Shown here piece after piece: positions 16,039-25,158 of a stretch of 64,000 nucleotides of DNA (the stretch's first letter is position 1; each line of letters opens with the position of its first letter). Position numbers and translations under genes: made by a program. The notes below the pieces were generated by a model. It did not search any database. It saw nothing but the letters and a program-made list of their open reading frames with translations, and had not been told where the DNA came from. This stretch comes from an uncultured Acidimicrobiales bacterium (GTDB taxonomy: Bacteria; Actinomycetota; Acidimicrobiia; Acidimicrobiales; SZUA-35): the NCBI GenBank assembly GCA_937922785.1, contig CALAJQ010000023.1, positions 62,001-126,000 on the forward strand. The letters run 5' to 3'.

Positions 16039-16980
16039 TTAGCCGTGGAACCTGTAGTCAGTTTCGATTTGGCTTGCGAGCTGGTTCGCAAGCTCAATCC
16101 GGGACTGCAGGAATTCGTGCAGACCTTGATCGAATATGTCGCCGATGGAGCTGGCGGTCGTCGATTGCAGGAGATCCTGTGCCATTGCTTTCGATGGAAC
16201 GCTGGAGCCATAGGTTGATTCCAAGTACGACAAGTTGTCGTTCAGCTTGGAATAACAAAACGCTAGCGATCGCGGCATTCGGGGGTCCAAAATCAGGAAG
16301 CTCGCTATAGCCCTAGCGTTCATCTCGCCGGGGTTGGCCCACCGAAAGGCCCGCTGAGCGGAAACGGATCTGAGAATCGTCTCCCACTGAATGCTGTCGA
16401 GACGAGAACCGACTTGAGCTTCAGGTGGGAGCAACAGGTAGTACTTAACGTCAAGAATCCGGGCTGTGTTGTCCGATCGTTCCAGGAACATTCCTAGATG
16501 AGCGAAGTCATATTGATCGTTTCGCATCATTGTTCCCGCCAGCGAGCCTCGAACTAGCGTTGTCTCACGGCGGATAAGCGAGAGAAGCTGGGGTAGGTCG
16601 CGATCCTGGATCGGTTTGGTGAGCGCGGCAGTTAACCGCATCCAACTTTCGTTGGTAGCTTCCCAAACCTCTCTAGTTAGAGCAGTCCGAACCATTCGAG
16701 CATTATTCCGGGCAGCCTCCATTGCCGACAGCACGCTTGATGGATTACTCGGATCCCTCAACAGATAGTCAACAACGCTTGCCCCGTCGAAGGTCTGGTG
16801 GGTTGACAAATAGTCAGCGGCGGCACCTGCAGTGTTAACTACCGACTCCCACTCATCATGGCCACCGCCGGGTCTCGTCAACGCTATTCGCAGACCGGCT
16901 TCAACCAATCGTGCTGTGTTCTCGCTGCGTTCCAGGTTCCGAAACATCCAGAACAGGCCACCCGCAGTTGTTCCCAACAT
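16039..16980 (-). CDS. Alpha-E domain protein
   Basis: All-helical 313-residue protein of the alpha-E family. The start is the family signature: LGTTAGGLFWMFRNLERSENTARLVEAG. Later motifs are RLTAALT and FLERSDNTARILDVKYYLL near the centre, an internal echo of the first motif that suggests an ancient duplication, then FLILDPRMPRSLAFCYSKL. The ERSENTAR/ERSDNTAR helices are the presumed active or binding site. Alpha-E proteins are always near ATP-grasp and transglutaminase-like genes; the biochemical role is unknown. Here the gene begins 3 bases after the ATP-grasp gene ends. Confidence 0.93.
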   Translation of the reverse strand: MLGTTAGGLFWMFRNLERSENTARLVEAGLRIALTRPGGGHDEWESVVNTAGAAADYLSTHQTFDGASVVDYLLRDPSNPSSVLSAMEAARNNARMVRTALTREVWEATNESWMRLTAALTKPIQDRDLPQLLSLIRRETTLVRGSLAGTMMRNDQYDFAHLGMFLERSDNTARILDVKYYLLLPPEAQVGSRLDSIQWETILRSVSAQRAFRWANPGEMNARAIASFLILDPRMPRSLAFCYSKLNDNLSYLESTYGSSVPSKAMAQDLLQSTTASSIGDIFDQGLHEFLQSRIELANQLASQIETDYRFHG

Positions 16981-16983
16981 GAC

Positions 16984-18411
16984 CTATCCCTCCATTACCC
17001 AGGTGTCTTTAGTCCCGCCACCCTGGCTGGAGTTAACCACTAGCGAGCCTTCTTCAAGCGCAACTCGAGTGAGTCCGCCTGGGGTAATGTGGACCTTTTT
17101 GGGAGACATCAACACAAACGGCCTCAGGTCCACGTGGCGAGGAGCCAATCCGTTTTCGGTGAGAATCGGAACCGATGACAGGGCAAGGGTGGGCTGGGCG
17201 ATGTAGTTGTGGGGGTTTGCCTTCAGCTTCTTGGTGAACTTCTTCAATTCGGCCTTGCTGGCGGCCGGGCCGATCAACATGCCGTATCCGCCCGAACCGT
17301 GGACCTCTTTAACAACCAGCTCGTCCAAGTTGTCCAATACGTAGGCCAGCGAGTCCGGCTCTAAGCATCGCCAAGTCGGCACATTTTGCAATAGGGCCTG
17401 TTCGCCAGTGTAGAACTCAATGATCTCTGGCATGTAGGAGTAGATCGCTTTGTCATCCGATATTCCGGTTCCAGGGGCGTTAGCCAACGTCAGTCTGCCT
17501 GCCCGGTACACGTCGAATATTCCAGGTACGCCGAGCCTTGATAGAGGGTTGAAATTCAGTGGATCCAAGAAGTCGTCATCAACCCTCCGATAAAGCACGT
17601 CGATTGGTCGGTAGCCCTGAGTTGTGCGCATCGCCAGCTTGCCCTCACAAACCCGCAGGTCCCGACCTTCCACAAGCTCTGCACCCATCTGGTCAGCAAT
17701 GAACGAATGCTCGAAGTAGGCGGAGTTGTACATTCCCGGCGTCAGTACTGCCAATACTGGATCCTCAGCACTGCCTTCGGGGGCACACTCGGTTAGTGAC
17801 TGCCGCAGCTGCAACGCGTAGTCATTAACGCGCGCAACCTTGATTTGGGAGAACAGCTCAGGGAACATGTGCAGCATCGTTTCGCGATTCTCCAACATGT
17901 AAGAAACCCCTGATGGGGTTCGGGCATTGTCCTCGAGGACATAGAACTCGCTCTTGGCGGTACGGACAATGTCGATACCAACTATGTGCGTGTAAATGTC
18001 ACCCGGCGGACTAAGACCAACCATCTCGGGCATGAATGCTTCGTTCTCAGAGATCAAACGGGTCGGCACACGGCCGGCCTTTAGAATCTCCTGCCGGTGG
18101 TAAATGTCGTGTACGAAGGCATTCAACGCTCTCACTCGCTGCTCGATGCCCTTTGCCAGCTTCGCCCACTCCTTGGCCGAAATTATGCGAGGAACGATGT
18201 CGAACGGAATGAGGCGCTCATCAGCTTCGGAATCGCCGTACACGTTAAAGGTGATCCCGGTCCGACGAAACAGAGCTTCGGCTTCAACCGACTTACGTAA
18301 GAGCCGGGTCGAATCCTGTCCATCAAACCACTCGTTGTAGGACTGGTACGGGCCTCGCGGTTTTTCATCGCCGCTGAACATCTCATTGAAGTGACTGGTA
18401 CTCGAACCCAT
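16984..18411 (-). CDS. Circularly permuted type 2 ATP-grasp protein
   Basis: About 475 residues, first gene of the Anbu operon. Family landmarks are FNEMFSGDEKPRGPY at the N-terminus, FDIVPRIISAKEW, YVLEDNARTPSGVSYMLENR, FDVYRAGRLTLANAPGTG and VVKEVHGSGGYGMLIGP, the last being the ATP-grasp glycine-rich loop displaced by permutation. Such ligases join a carboxylate to an amine using ATP. A substrate peptide or amino acid is inferred from the family, not seen. I use the ATG at 18411; a TTG at 18432 would add seven residues. A divergent 186-base gap to the DUF1800 gene should hold the operon promoter. Confidence 0.93.
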   Translation of the reverse strand: MGSSTSHFNEMFSGDEKPRGPYQSYNEWFDGQDSTRLLRKSVEAEALFRRTGITFNVYGDSEADERLIPFDIVPRIISAKEWAKLAKGIEQRVRALNAFVHDIYHRQEILKAGRVPTRLISENEAFMPEMVGLSPPGDIYTHIVGIDIVRTAKSEFYVLEDNARTPSGVSYMLENRETMLHMFPELFSQIKVARVNDYALQLRQSLTECAPEGSAEDPVLAVLTPGMYNSAYFEHSFIADQMGAELVEGRDLRVCEGKLAMRTTQGYRPIDVLYRRVDDDFLDPLNFNPLSRLGVPGIFDVYRAGRLTLANAPGTGISDDKAIYSYMPEIIEFYTGEQALLQNVPTWRCLEPDSLAYVLDNLDELVVKEVHGSGGYGMLIGPAASKAELKKFTKKLKANPHNYIAQPTLALSSVPILTENGLAPRHVDLRPFVLMSPKKVHITPGGLTRVALEEGSLVVNSSQGGGTKDTWVMEG

Positions 18412-18597
18412 GTGCAGACCAACTTTAGCCAACGATGGCCACGTCTAGCCAAAAGCCGTGTTAACGCTGCGTTTCGTCCACCCCGGAGATAGAGGTTCGG
18501 TCGCGCTGATTGTTCAGTCAGTCCGCTGACTAGGGCTTACTTAGGCCGGAAGAATTACCTCTCAAGTTCGAACGGCCCAGGTGCCGAAAGACTGGCT

Positions 18598-19908
18598 ATG
18601 CCTACAGCATTCTCTGACGTCGCCCACCTCCTAAGGCGCAGTGGGTTCGGCGGTCTTCGCAGCGAAATTGAGCCTCTCACAGCGATGGACTGGCCTGACC
18701 TTGTTGATCATGTTCTCGACGTTTCGGTGAACCCGCCGGTAACCAATTCTGTGCCAAATCTCAACAAAAACCAGACGTCCTGGTCGGATCGGTACATAGG
18801 TATGACGCACTACTGGTTTGAGCGAGCCAGAACCGTGCCTCGACCGGTGCAAGAAAAGATGGCCCTGTTCTGGCACGGCCTACTGTGCAGCGGCCTGGAC
18901 AAGGTCAACGAGCACTATCTCATGTTTGACCAGATTCAGCTGTTCCGCACCAAAGGTATGGGCAACCTTGTTGAGCTCTATCAGGAGATGGCGGTGCAGC
19001 CAGCAATGCTGCTGTACCTCGACAATGCTGACAATGAAAAAGGCAGTCCGAACGAGAACTTCGCTCGCGAACTTATGGAACTGTTCTTGCTAGGACAAGG
19101 CCACTACACCGAAGACGATGTGCAAGCTTCAGCGCGAGCTTGGACCGGCTACGGGCTTAACCGCTGGGATTCAGTTCCACGCTTGCATGTCTTTGACTCA
19201 AGCGAGCACGACAACGGTCAGAAGACCTTTATGGGTGTCACCCAAAACTGGAACGGCCCACAGATCATTGACCACATCTTGAGCGGTCCAAAACAACGGG
19301 ACGCTGCTCGATTTATTGGCGCCAAGATGTGGTCCTTCTTTGCTTACCCGAATCCCGAACCAGCCGTAGTGGAGGCGCTCGCCGATGCGTTGATCGGTGG
19401 CGGCATGAGAGCTGATGCCCTGTTGAGGGCCATATTCATGCATCCAAATTTCCTGGCCCCTCAAGCACGCAACGCTCTTGTACGTACCCCCATCGAGTAC
19501 GCAGTTGCGGCTATGCGCCACACCAGCCTCACTAGTAACGACGTCCATCCGCAGTGGTACATCGGGGAGATGGGTCAGGAGATGTATGACCCGCCCAACG
19601 TGTCAGGTTGGCGCCAGAACGGCTACTGGATTTCCAGCAGTGCCACGTGGTCCAAAGCTAGATACGCCAGCAACCTGCGGTGGCGGTCCCTTGACCGGGA
19701 GCCCGCTTTGCTAGGCGACTCCGACCAGTTAACAATTGCCGAAAGCGTGACGCGAGCACTCGACACATTCGGAATATTCGAACCATCTGCTCGTACCAGA
19801 TCAGCACTTGAGAGCTTCGTAACAAATGAACGGGCTACGTCTCGCTGGGCCGAACCTTCCGGACTGATCTTCTTGTCCTTACTCACCCCCGAATTTCAGT
19901 TGGCTTGA
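18598..19908 (+). CDS. DUF1800 family protein
   Basis: 436 residues, recognised as DUF1800 from HLLRRSGFGG at the start, MALFWHGLLCSG, NFARELMELFLLGQGHYTEDDV, ARAWTGYGL, and YDPPNVSGW in the C-terminal part. DUF1800 proteins nearly always sit beside a DUF1501 gene, as here (next start is 1 base after this stop). They are common in Planctomycetes, actinobacteria and other environmental bacteria and are probably exported or surface-associated with their partner, but no enzymatic role is established. This copy has no clear signal peptide, so any export would depend on the Tat-signal-bearing partner. Confidence 0.92.
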   Translation: MPTAFSDVAHLLRRSGFGGLRSEIEPLTAMDWPDLVDHVLDVSVNPPVTNSVPNLNKNQTSWSDRYIGMTHYWFERARTVPRPVQEKMALFWHGLLCSGLDKVNEHYLMFDQIQLFRTKGMGNLVELYQEMAVQPAMLLYLDNADNEKGSPNENFARELMELFLLGQGHYTEDDVQASARAWTGYGLNRWDSVPRLHVFDSSEHDNGQKTFMGVTQNWNGPQIIDHILSGPKQRDAARFIGAKMWSFFAYPNPEPAVVEALADALIGGGMRADALLRAIFMHPNFLAPQARNALVRTPIEYAVAAMRHTSLTSNDVHPQWYIGEMGQEMYDPPNVSGWRQNGYWISSSATWSKARYASNLRWRSLDREPALLGDSDQLTIAESVTRALDTFGIFEPSARTRSALESFVTNERATSRWAEPSGLIFLSLLTPEFQLA

Positions 19909-19909
19909 T

Positions 19910-21610
19910 ATGGAACCCACCACCGAACAGATCATCTCTCACCTTTCGATTCCCGACACTGAACCCTCTGGGTTCGCTAGACGACAGTTTCTTCAAGCGG
20001 TAGCCGCAACGGGTGCGGTCGCCAGCATTCCTACGTGGATGCTGCTAGAGAATCCTGACTTGGTTCTCGGAGCAACTGGCGCTCCGGTTGGCCCGACCGA
20101 TGGCATCCTGATCGCCGTAACGATGGGAGGTGGCAACGACGGGTTGAACACCTTCATTCCCATCAGCGATGGCAACTACTACGACAAACGCCCGCGACTA
20201 AGTATCCGGCCCGAGAACGCTCTAGTCGTGAACGACACACATGCGTTCAACCCAAATCTGCCCACGATGAAAGCGCGTTGGGATGCCGGCCAAGTTGCTG
20301 TGATCGAAGGCGTAGGCCAACCGGTTGACGACCTCTCCCACTTCACCTCGATGGCTCGTCTAATGAGCAGCAAAATTAGTGGCATCCCGACCTCAGGATG
20401 GCTCGGAAGGTACACAGACGGACTGTCGAACGACCTGATGATTCCCGCTATTACGGTGTCGTCTTCGATTCCGCTAGACATGGTTGGCCAGAAGCGACGC
20501 ACCACGGCTCTTCCTGACGACAAGTCTGGTCTCTTCAACGTCAGTGGCCGCGCCGAAGACGTCCGTCAATACGACACACTCCGTGCATTCGCTGGCAGCA
20601 CCGAACTAGGAACATGGGGTTCGTCTTTGGCAGATTCAGGGGCTTCAGGAGTTGCCCTGGCCGCCCAGCTACGGCCGCTGTATCCGGCTGATCCGGTGGA
20701 CGGCCGACTAGCCGTTCGGATGGAAGTGGTGGCGCGGCTGATCAACGCAGGTCTAGGTACCCGGGTGTTCTCGATGATCTGGGGATCTTTTGACACCCAC
20801 AGCGACCAACCCGAGGATCACACCCAGAGATTGATCGAGTTCGACGCCGCGTTGCAGATTCTGTTCGCGACACTTAACCCTGAATGGCTAGACCGAGTCT
20901 TGGTGTTGGTCCAATCCGAATTCGGCCGCCGAGTAGCCGACAATGACTCGCAGGGAACCGATCACGGAGCAGCCGGGCATGCTTTTGCGATCGGGACCAA
21001 CGTCATTGGTGGAACCTATGGTGGTCGACCCTCACTTACCGACCTAACCCGACAGGGCAACATGAAACCATCGGTTGATTTTAGGCAGGTCCAGGCAACC
21101 GTCCTTGAAGACTGGCTTAAGGCCGATAGCGCCGACATTCTAGGCGCCACCATGGAGAAACTTCCGTTTCTTAGGGCTCCTGGCAGCGCAGTTCCTGGCG
21201 AAGGGGACGGCGGGGGCGGCACTCCGACCCTTATCGATCCGGCAGCTCGTCGTAATCAGTTCATCAGACTCTATTTGGCATACTTCTTACGCTTGCCAGA
21301 CCGCGACGGGCTGGCCTATTGGCTGACCGTGGGCAATGGAGAGCTGCCGTTGGCTGAAGCATCCTATTACTTCACTAAGTCAGACGAGTTCCGCCTTATG
21401 TATGGCGACGCCAACGACGATCGCTTCCTAGAGCTGATCTACAGCAACGTTTTGCGCCGTACGCCAGACGTTGACGGGTTCAACTATTGGAAGGGCGTGC
21501 TCGCCGACGGCTATGACCGCGGACTGCTGATGATCTGGTTCTCAGAATCGGATGAAAACATCAACGTGACGGCTCCAATGGTTGCCGAGTACAACCAAAC
21601 CAATCCCTAA
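19910..21610 (+). CDS. DUF1501 protein with Tat signal and C-terminal DUF4214 repeats
   Basis: 566 residues. Near the N-terminus FARRQFLQAVAATGA is a twin-arginine signal. The DUF1501 domain (~60-415) has GGGNDGLNTFIPI, WDAGQVAVIEGVGQP, FDTHSDQPEDH, SEFGRRVADND and TDHGAAGHAFAIG, the sulfatase-like metal-binding pattern of the family. After a glycine/aspartate linker (GEGDGGGGTP), two DUF4214 units follow, with cores YLAYFLRLPDRDGLAYW and YSNVLRRTPDVDGFNYW. DUF4214 also forms the front half of the dehydrogenase at 56111, which suggests a shared surface or matrix-attachment role. It is co-transcribed with the DUF1800 gene. Confidence 0.92.
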   Translation: MEPTTEQIISHLSIPDTEPSGFARRQFLQAVAATGAVASIPTWMLLENPDLVLGATGAPVGPTDGILIAVTMGGGNDGLNTFIPISDGNYYDKRPRLSIRPENALVVNDTHAFNPNLPTMKARWDAGQVAVIEGVGQPVDDLSHFTSMARLMSSKISGIPTSGWLGRYTDGLSNDLMIPAITVSSSIPLDMVGQKRRTTALPDDKSGLFNVSGRAEDVRQYDTLRAFAGSTELGTWGSSLADSGASGVALAAQLRPLYPADPVDGRLAVRMEVVARLINAGLGTRVFSMIWGSFDTHSDQPEDHTQRLIEFDAALQILFATLNPEWLDRVLVLVQSEFGRRVADNDSQGTDHGAAGHAFAIGTNVIGGTYGGRPSLTDLTRQGNMKPSVDFRQVQATVLEDWLKADSADILGATMEKLPFLRAPGSAVPGEGDGGGGTPTLIDPAARRNQFIRLYLAYFLRLPDRDGLAYWLTVGNGELPLAEASYYFTKSDEFRLMYGDANDDRFLELIYSNVLRRTPDVDGFNYWKGVLADGYDRGLLMIWFSESDENINVTAPMVAEYNQTNP

Positions 21611-21650
21611 GAGTCAGGCAAGAATTAGTCAGCCAACTGCTAAGCCGAAG

Positions 21651-23411
21651 CTAGCTGTGGTTGCGGATTAGTCGGCCAGGACGCTCGCCCGTGTCCTGGC
21701 CGTCTGCTCGGGTTTGCACCCCGTTCACAAGAGTTGCCACATAGCCAGTTACTGGCTGCAGGAACCGTGTGCCTCCGGCCGGCAGGTCGGTGTGAGTCAC
21801 GGGCCGCCGCACAACGAGGTTGTCGAGATCGATAACGTTCAGGTCAGCTCGCATACCAACCTCTATGGTGCCCCGATCGGACAATCCGTACAGACGTGCG
21901 TTTCGTCGAGACTGCTTTTCAACCAGGAATTCGAGCGGGATCTTTGGCCCGCGGCTGCGATCGCGAGCCCAGTGCGTCAGCTGAGTGGTCGGCATAGACC
22001 CGTCGCAGATCAGCTTTACGTGAGCTCCGGCATCTCCCAAACCAGTCACCGTTTCTGGGTGAGTCAACATCTCATGTACTGCGTCGAGGTTGCCCTCTAC
22101 GAAACCCGCTCCAAGCATGGTGGCCACATTGGTTCCGTCCCCCTCGCAGATGTGGTCATAGGCCGCTTCGTGCGCAGACACACCTCGGGCTTTAGCAATC
22201 TCGGCAAAGGACTGCTCGAGCGAAGGCTCGTAGTCAACAATCGGGTCAAGTCGATACATAGTCGGGATCCGCTCAAGCAAAGCCTCATAGAGTGCTTCCA
22301 TCGAGCCGGGGTTGTCTGGCGGAACGTCAACATCAGCCAAAATGGCCGCCTTCCGTGCTGGCTCTCGCATCGCCTTGGCTCGTTCCGCAATCGGCAGGTG
22401 AGCAATCTCCAGGTAGATCTTGCGGCGCATGAACGCGTGGTAGCCCTCAAGGCTCGAAAGCAAGCCGATCGGACGAGATGAGACCTGCGGATATAGCTGG
22501 GTGCCCTTCTGGTTGTGCTCGGTGACGAAGTCAAGAACCTTGCGCCAGTTTTCAGGGAAGTCGCGGGTCTGAACTGTGGTGAACGTGATCTTCTGGCCGG
22601 TAGCTGCTGAAATGTCAGCCAACATTTCCAGCTCGCTTGCCTGGGTAAACCGTTCTCCTCCGAACGCTTCAAGAGCTCCGATTGACTCTGACGTTATGGC
22701 CTCAAATACACCCCCGCCGCCGTCGGCCATGCCGTGAACCAGCTCGGTCAGCTCTTGAGCAGTCGCAAACGTTCCCGGCACTGCAGTCCCGTCTAAGGAG
22801 CGGTGGAAGATAGTACGCGATGTGGAGAACCCAACTGCCCCGGCCGCGGTCGCCTCGGCGACCTGGCGACGCATCTCAGCGATGTCAGCCTCAGTGGCAT
22901 CCTCATTACGCACGCCTCGCTCGCCCATCACCTGAAATCGCAAGGCGCCGTGCGCAATCTGGGCTCCGATATCAAGGGAGTAGGTTCGCTGACCTAGAAA
23001 ATCGAGATACTCGCCAAACGTCTCCCAGGCACCCCATGGGACTCCTTCGTGAAGCGCTGCCCCCGGAATGTCCTCGACGCCTTCCATCAGTTCAATCAGT
23101 GTCTGTTCTTTGCCTGGAGGACACGGCGCAAACCCAACTCCGCAGTTGCCCATCACTAGCGAGGTCACTCCGTTAGAGAAAGAGGGGTCGAGCGTGTCGT
23201 CCCAGGCGGCCTGACCGTCATAGTGGGTGTGCACGTCGACCCAACCGGGCGCCACGACTGCACCGTCGGCATCGATCACGTGCTTGCCTGAAAGCGAGCC
23301 GCCGACTGCGGTGATCTTGCCATCGTCGATGCCTACGTCGGCGCCCACGCCCGGAGTGCCGTTCCCATCTACCACGGTCCCACCGCTGATTACGATCTCA
23401 TGAGCAGCCAT
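21651..23411 (-). CDS. N-acyl-D-amino-acid deacylase / amidohydrolase
   Basis: 586-residue amidohydrolase-superfamily enzyme of the D-aminoacylase/D-glutamate deacylase type, which removes N-acyl groups from D-amino acids. [12 protein letters not shown] holds the metal-binding Hx[11 protein letters not shown] the Cys ligand and [14 protein letters not shown] the Asp. The start ATG at 23411 gives [16 protein letters not shown]; a longer frame to 23537 is unlikely. It is divergent from an FAD-dependent amino-acid-oxidase-like gene at 23576. This suggests, as inference, a path in which freed D-amino acids are then oxidised. There is no signal peptide. Confidence 0.92.
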   Translation of the reverse strand: MAAHEIVISGGTVVDGNGTPGVGADVGIDDGKITAVGGSLSGKHVIDADGAVVAPGWVDVHTHYDGQAAWDDTLDPSFSNGVTSLVMGNCGVGFAPCPPGKEQTLIELMEGVEDIPGAALHEGVPWGAWETFGEYLDFLGQRTYSLDIGAQIAHGALRFQVMGERGVRNEDATEADIAEMRRQVAEATAAGAVGFSTSRTIFHRSLDGTAVPGTFATAQELTELVHGMADGGGGVFEAITSESIGALEAFGGERFTQASELEMLADISAATGQKITFTTVQTRDFPENWRKVLDFVTEHNQKGTQLYPQVSSRPIGLLSSLEGYHAFMRRKIYLEIAHLPIAERAKAMREPARKAAILADVDVPPDNPGSMEALYEALLERIPTMYRLDPIVDYEPSLEQSFAEIAKARGVSAHEAAYDHICEGDGTNVATMLGAGFVEGNLDAVHEMLTHPETVTGLGDAGAHVKLICDGSMPTTQLTHWARDRSRGPKIPLEFLVEKQSRRNARLYGLSDRGTIEVGMRADLNVIDLDNLVVRRPVTHTDLPAGGTRFLQPVTGYVATLVNGVQTRADGQDTGERPGRLIRNHS

Positions 23412-23541
23412 ATCAATCCTGTTCTCTCCCCCAGCGTTTACGAAGGGGCTCGTCAACAAAGACAGTACTTGGAGACGACGGTGCTGGACCAGCCTGACCG
23501 CTGCGCCGAAGCGGACAGACGCCCGGCTTTGAGCCACACTG

Positions 23542-23566
23542 TTGACGTGAGCATTTTCAGCGTCAA
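23542..23566. promoter_or_regulatory. Inverted repeat TTGACG-N13-CGTCAA in a divergent promoter region
   Basis: Perfect 6-base arms at 23542-23547 and 23561-23566, ending 9 bases before the start of the FAD oxidoreductase at 23576 and about 130 bases upstream of the divergent deacylase. It fits a repressor operator or a hairpin near the ribosome site. The evidence is symmetry and position only. Confidence 0.35.
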
Positions 23567-23575
23567 AAGTCGGGC

Positions 23576-24715
23576 ATGACCCAGAGCCAACGAGTCGCGG
23601 TAATCGGTGGAGGAATAGCCGGAGCTAGCGCAGCCTATTACCTGGCAATTTCAGAGGCCTTCGACGAGGTGATCCTGTTAGAGGCCGAGAAACAGCTGGC
23701 CCAGCACACAACCGGGCGTTCAGCTGCGGTGCTCACCGAAAACTATGGGGCGGGACCAATCCGGCCCCTCACATCAGCCAGCTTGGACTTCCTACATAAC
23801 CCACCGGCTGAGTTGGTCGAGGGGCCGTTGTTAGATCGACGGGGCATGATGACGATTGCCACCGAACCGGACAGTTACGAGTTGTTCGAACGCCAGCTTG
23901 AGGCAGGCAAGTCCTCTCGGCACGAGATAGTCGAGATAGACATCGATACGGCCGCCGAGCGGGCCCCTCACATCAAGCTTTCTCCAGCGCACCGAGCAAT
24001 CTGGGAAGAACATTCTCATGATATTGACGTTGCCGGTCTGCACCAGGCCTTCGTACGAGGACTCCGTTCTAGCGGCGGCCGTATCGCAACTTCGACCAGG
24101 GTTGATGCAGCAATGGCCTCGGGAGATCAGTGGACGCTCGAGACCACAGCCGGAGTCCACCAAGTTGACGTTGTCGTAAACGCCGCTGGCGCTTGGGGTG
24201 ACGTTGTAGCGGCGAGAGCGGGAATAGCACCGGTCGGGCTGGAACCGAAACGGCGGACCGCGTTTATGGTGAACAGCCCGTTCCCTAACTCAGGACGATT
24301 TCCATTTGTAGCCGAGGTGCATCACCACTGGTACACACGGCCCGACGGCACGCAGTTCATGTGCAGCCCTGCAGACGAAGTTCCTAGTGACCCATGTGAC
24401 GCAAAGCCCGAAGAGATTGACATCGCTCTTGCTATCGAACTGATTAATACCGACACCAAGCTGGAAATTCGATCGGTCCAGTCGAGCTGGGCCGGTCTGA
24501 GAACTTTCACAGCAGATCGAGCAATGGTGATAGGGCCAGAACCCGACCAGCCGAACTTCATTTGGTGTGTGGGCCAAGGAGGTACTGGCATTCAGACTTC
24601 ACCGGGAGCAGGTCAACTGGTAGCGGATCTGACAACCAGCGGCGCGCCCGGCTCGGCGTTCGACGACACCGGGTTGGATCTTCAGGCTTTACTACCTGAC
24701 AGGCTGCGCAACTAG
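23576..24715 (+). CDS. FAD-dependent oxidoreductase, D-amino-acid/glycine oxidase type
   Basis: 379 residues of the DAO family. The Rossmann FAD motif VAVIGGGIAGASAAYYLA is at the very N-terminus, with VNAAGAWGD in the middle and GTGIQTSPGAGQLVADL at the C-terminus closing the FAD site. Such enzymes oxidise secondary or primary amines of amino acids to imines with oxygen or another acceptor. TTGRSAAVLTENYG near residue 45 resembles dye-linked D-amino acid dehydrogenases and glycine/sarcosine oxidases; the substrate is not resolved. It heads a run with the EctC-like gene (29 bases downstream) and the nitroreductase. Confidence 0.9.
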   Translation: MTQSQRVAVIGGGIAGASAAYYLAISEAFDEVILLEAEKQLAQHTTGRSAAVLTENYGAGPIRPLTSASLDFLHNPPAELVEGPLLDRRGMMTIATEPDSYELFERQLEAGKSSRHEIVEIDIDTAAERAPHIKLSPAHRAIWEEHSHDIDVAGLHQAFVRGLRSSGGRIATSTRVDAAMASGDQWTLETTAGVHQVDVVVNAAGAWGDVVAARAGIAPVGLEPKRRTAFMVNSPFPNSGRFPFVAEVHHHWYTRPDGTQFMCSPADEVPSDPCDAKPEEIDIALAIELINTDTKLEIRSVQSSWAGLRTFTADRAMVIGPEPDQPNFIWCVGQGGTGIQTSPGAGQLVADLTTSGAPGSAFDDTGLDLQALLPDRLRN

Positions 24716-24747
24716 GTTAGAAACATGGCAACTAGGTTAGAAACATG
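24708..24747 (+). repeat. Exact 20-bp tandem duplication spanning a stop codon, ribosome site and start codon
   Basis: The unit GCAACTAGGTTAGAAACATG occurs at 24708-24727 and again at 24728-24747 without mismatch. The first copy contains the TAG stop of the oxidoreductase (24713-24715). Both copies end in ATG, and the second ATG is the start of the EctC-like gene. The duplication therefore copied the translation start signal. Confidence 0.97.
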
Positions 24748-24748
24748 A
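24725..24748 (+). other. Possible seven-codon leader cistron created by the duplication
   Basis: The ATG in the first duplicate opens a frame of seven codons (M-A-T-R-L-E-T) ending in TGA at 24746-24748, which overlaps the EctC-like ATG as ATGA. If translated, it would couple ribosomes into the EctC-like gene. It may equally be an inert by-product of the duplication. Confidence 0.35.
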
Positions 24749-25128
24749 TTGTTCGCTCGCTCAATGACCTGAAAGCCCAAGGCCGATACGCCGAAAATCC
24801 TGGAGCCTGGACCAGTTCGAGGTACCTACTTCGCGATGACGACGTTGGATTTACTTTGACCCAAACGACGGTGGCCGCAGGCACGGTCCAACATATGGAG
24901 TACAAGAACCATATCGAGGCCAATCTGATCATTGAAGGCACTGGAGCAGTGGAGGACCTCGCAACGGGAGAATCCCATCGCCTCGGGCCAGGCACGATGT
25001 ACACGCTCGATTCCCACGACAAACATCGGCTAACTGCAGAGACCGATATGAGAATTGTGTGTGTATTCACACCAGCCCTGGTTGGCACGGAGACACATGA
25101 CGCCGACGGCTCCTATCCAGTCCTTTAG
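24745..25128 (+). CDS. Ectoine synthase-like cupin (EctC family), solitary
   Basis: 127-residue EctC-family cupin. EctC closes N-acetyl-diaminobutyrate into the compatible solute ectoine. The sequence matches along its length: MIVRSLNDL, YKNHIEANLIIEG, EDLATGESH, GPGTMYTLDSHDKH and CVFTPALVG. The metal ligands of characterised enzymes (Glu57, Tyr85, His93) correspond to Glu58, Tyr86 and His94 here. However, no ectA or ectB is present in the window, and the neighbours are an FAD oxidoreductase and a nitroreductase. Solitary EctC-like proteins are known and may act on imported or other substrates. The family call is firm; ectoine production here is not supported. Confidence 0.92.
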   Translation: MIVRSLNDLKAQGRYAENPGAWTSSRYLLRDDDVGFTLTQTTVAAGTVQHMEYKNHIEANLIIEGTGAVEDLATGESHRLGPGTMYTLDSHDKHRLTAETDMRIVCVFTPALVGTETHDADGSYPVL

Positions 25129-25158
25129 CAACCGCCCCAAGACTGGAGAGTCAACAAC

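Noticed and set aside
21714-22481. 255-codon plus-strand frame opposite the deacylase
   Set aside because: It is an antisense shadow of the conserved amidohydrolase, with no family motif.
24745-25128. Evidence for ectoine biosynthesis by this window
   Set aside because: Only EctC-like is present, without ectA, ectB or ectD; the family label alone does not make a pathway.
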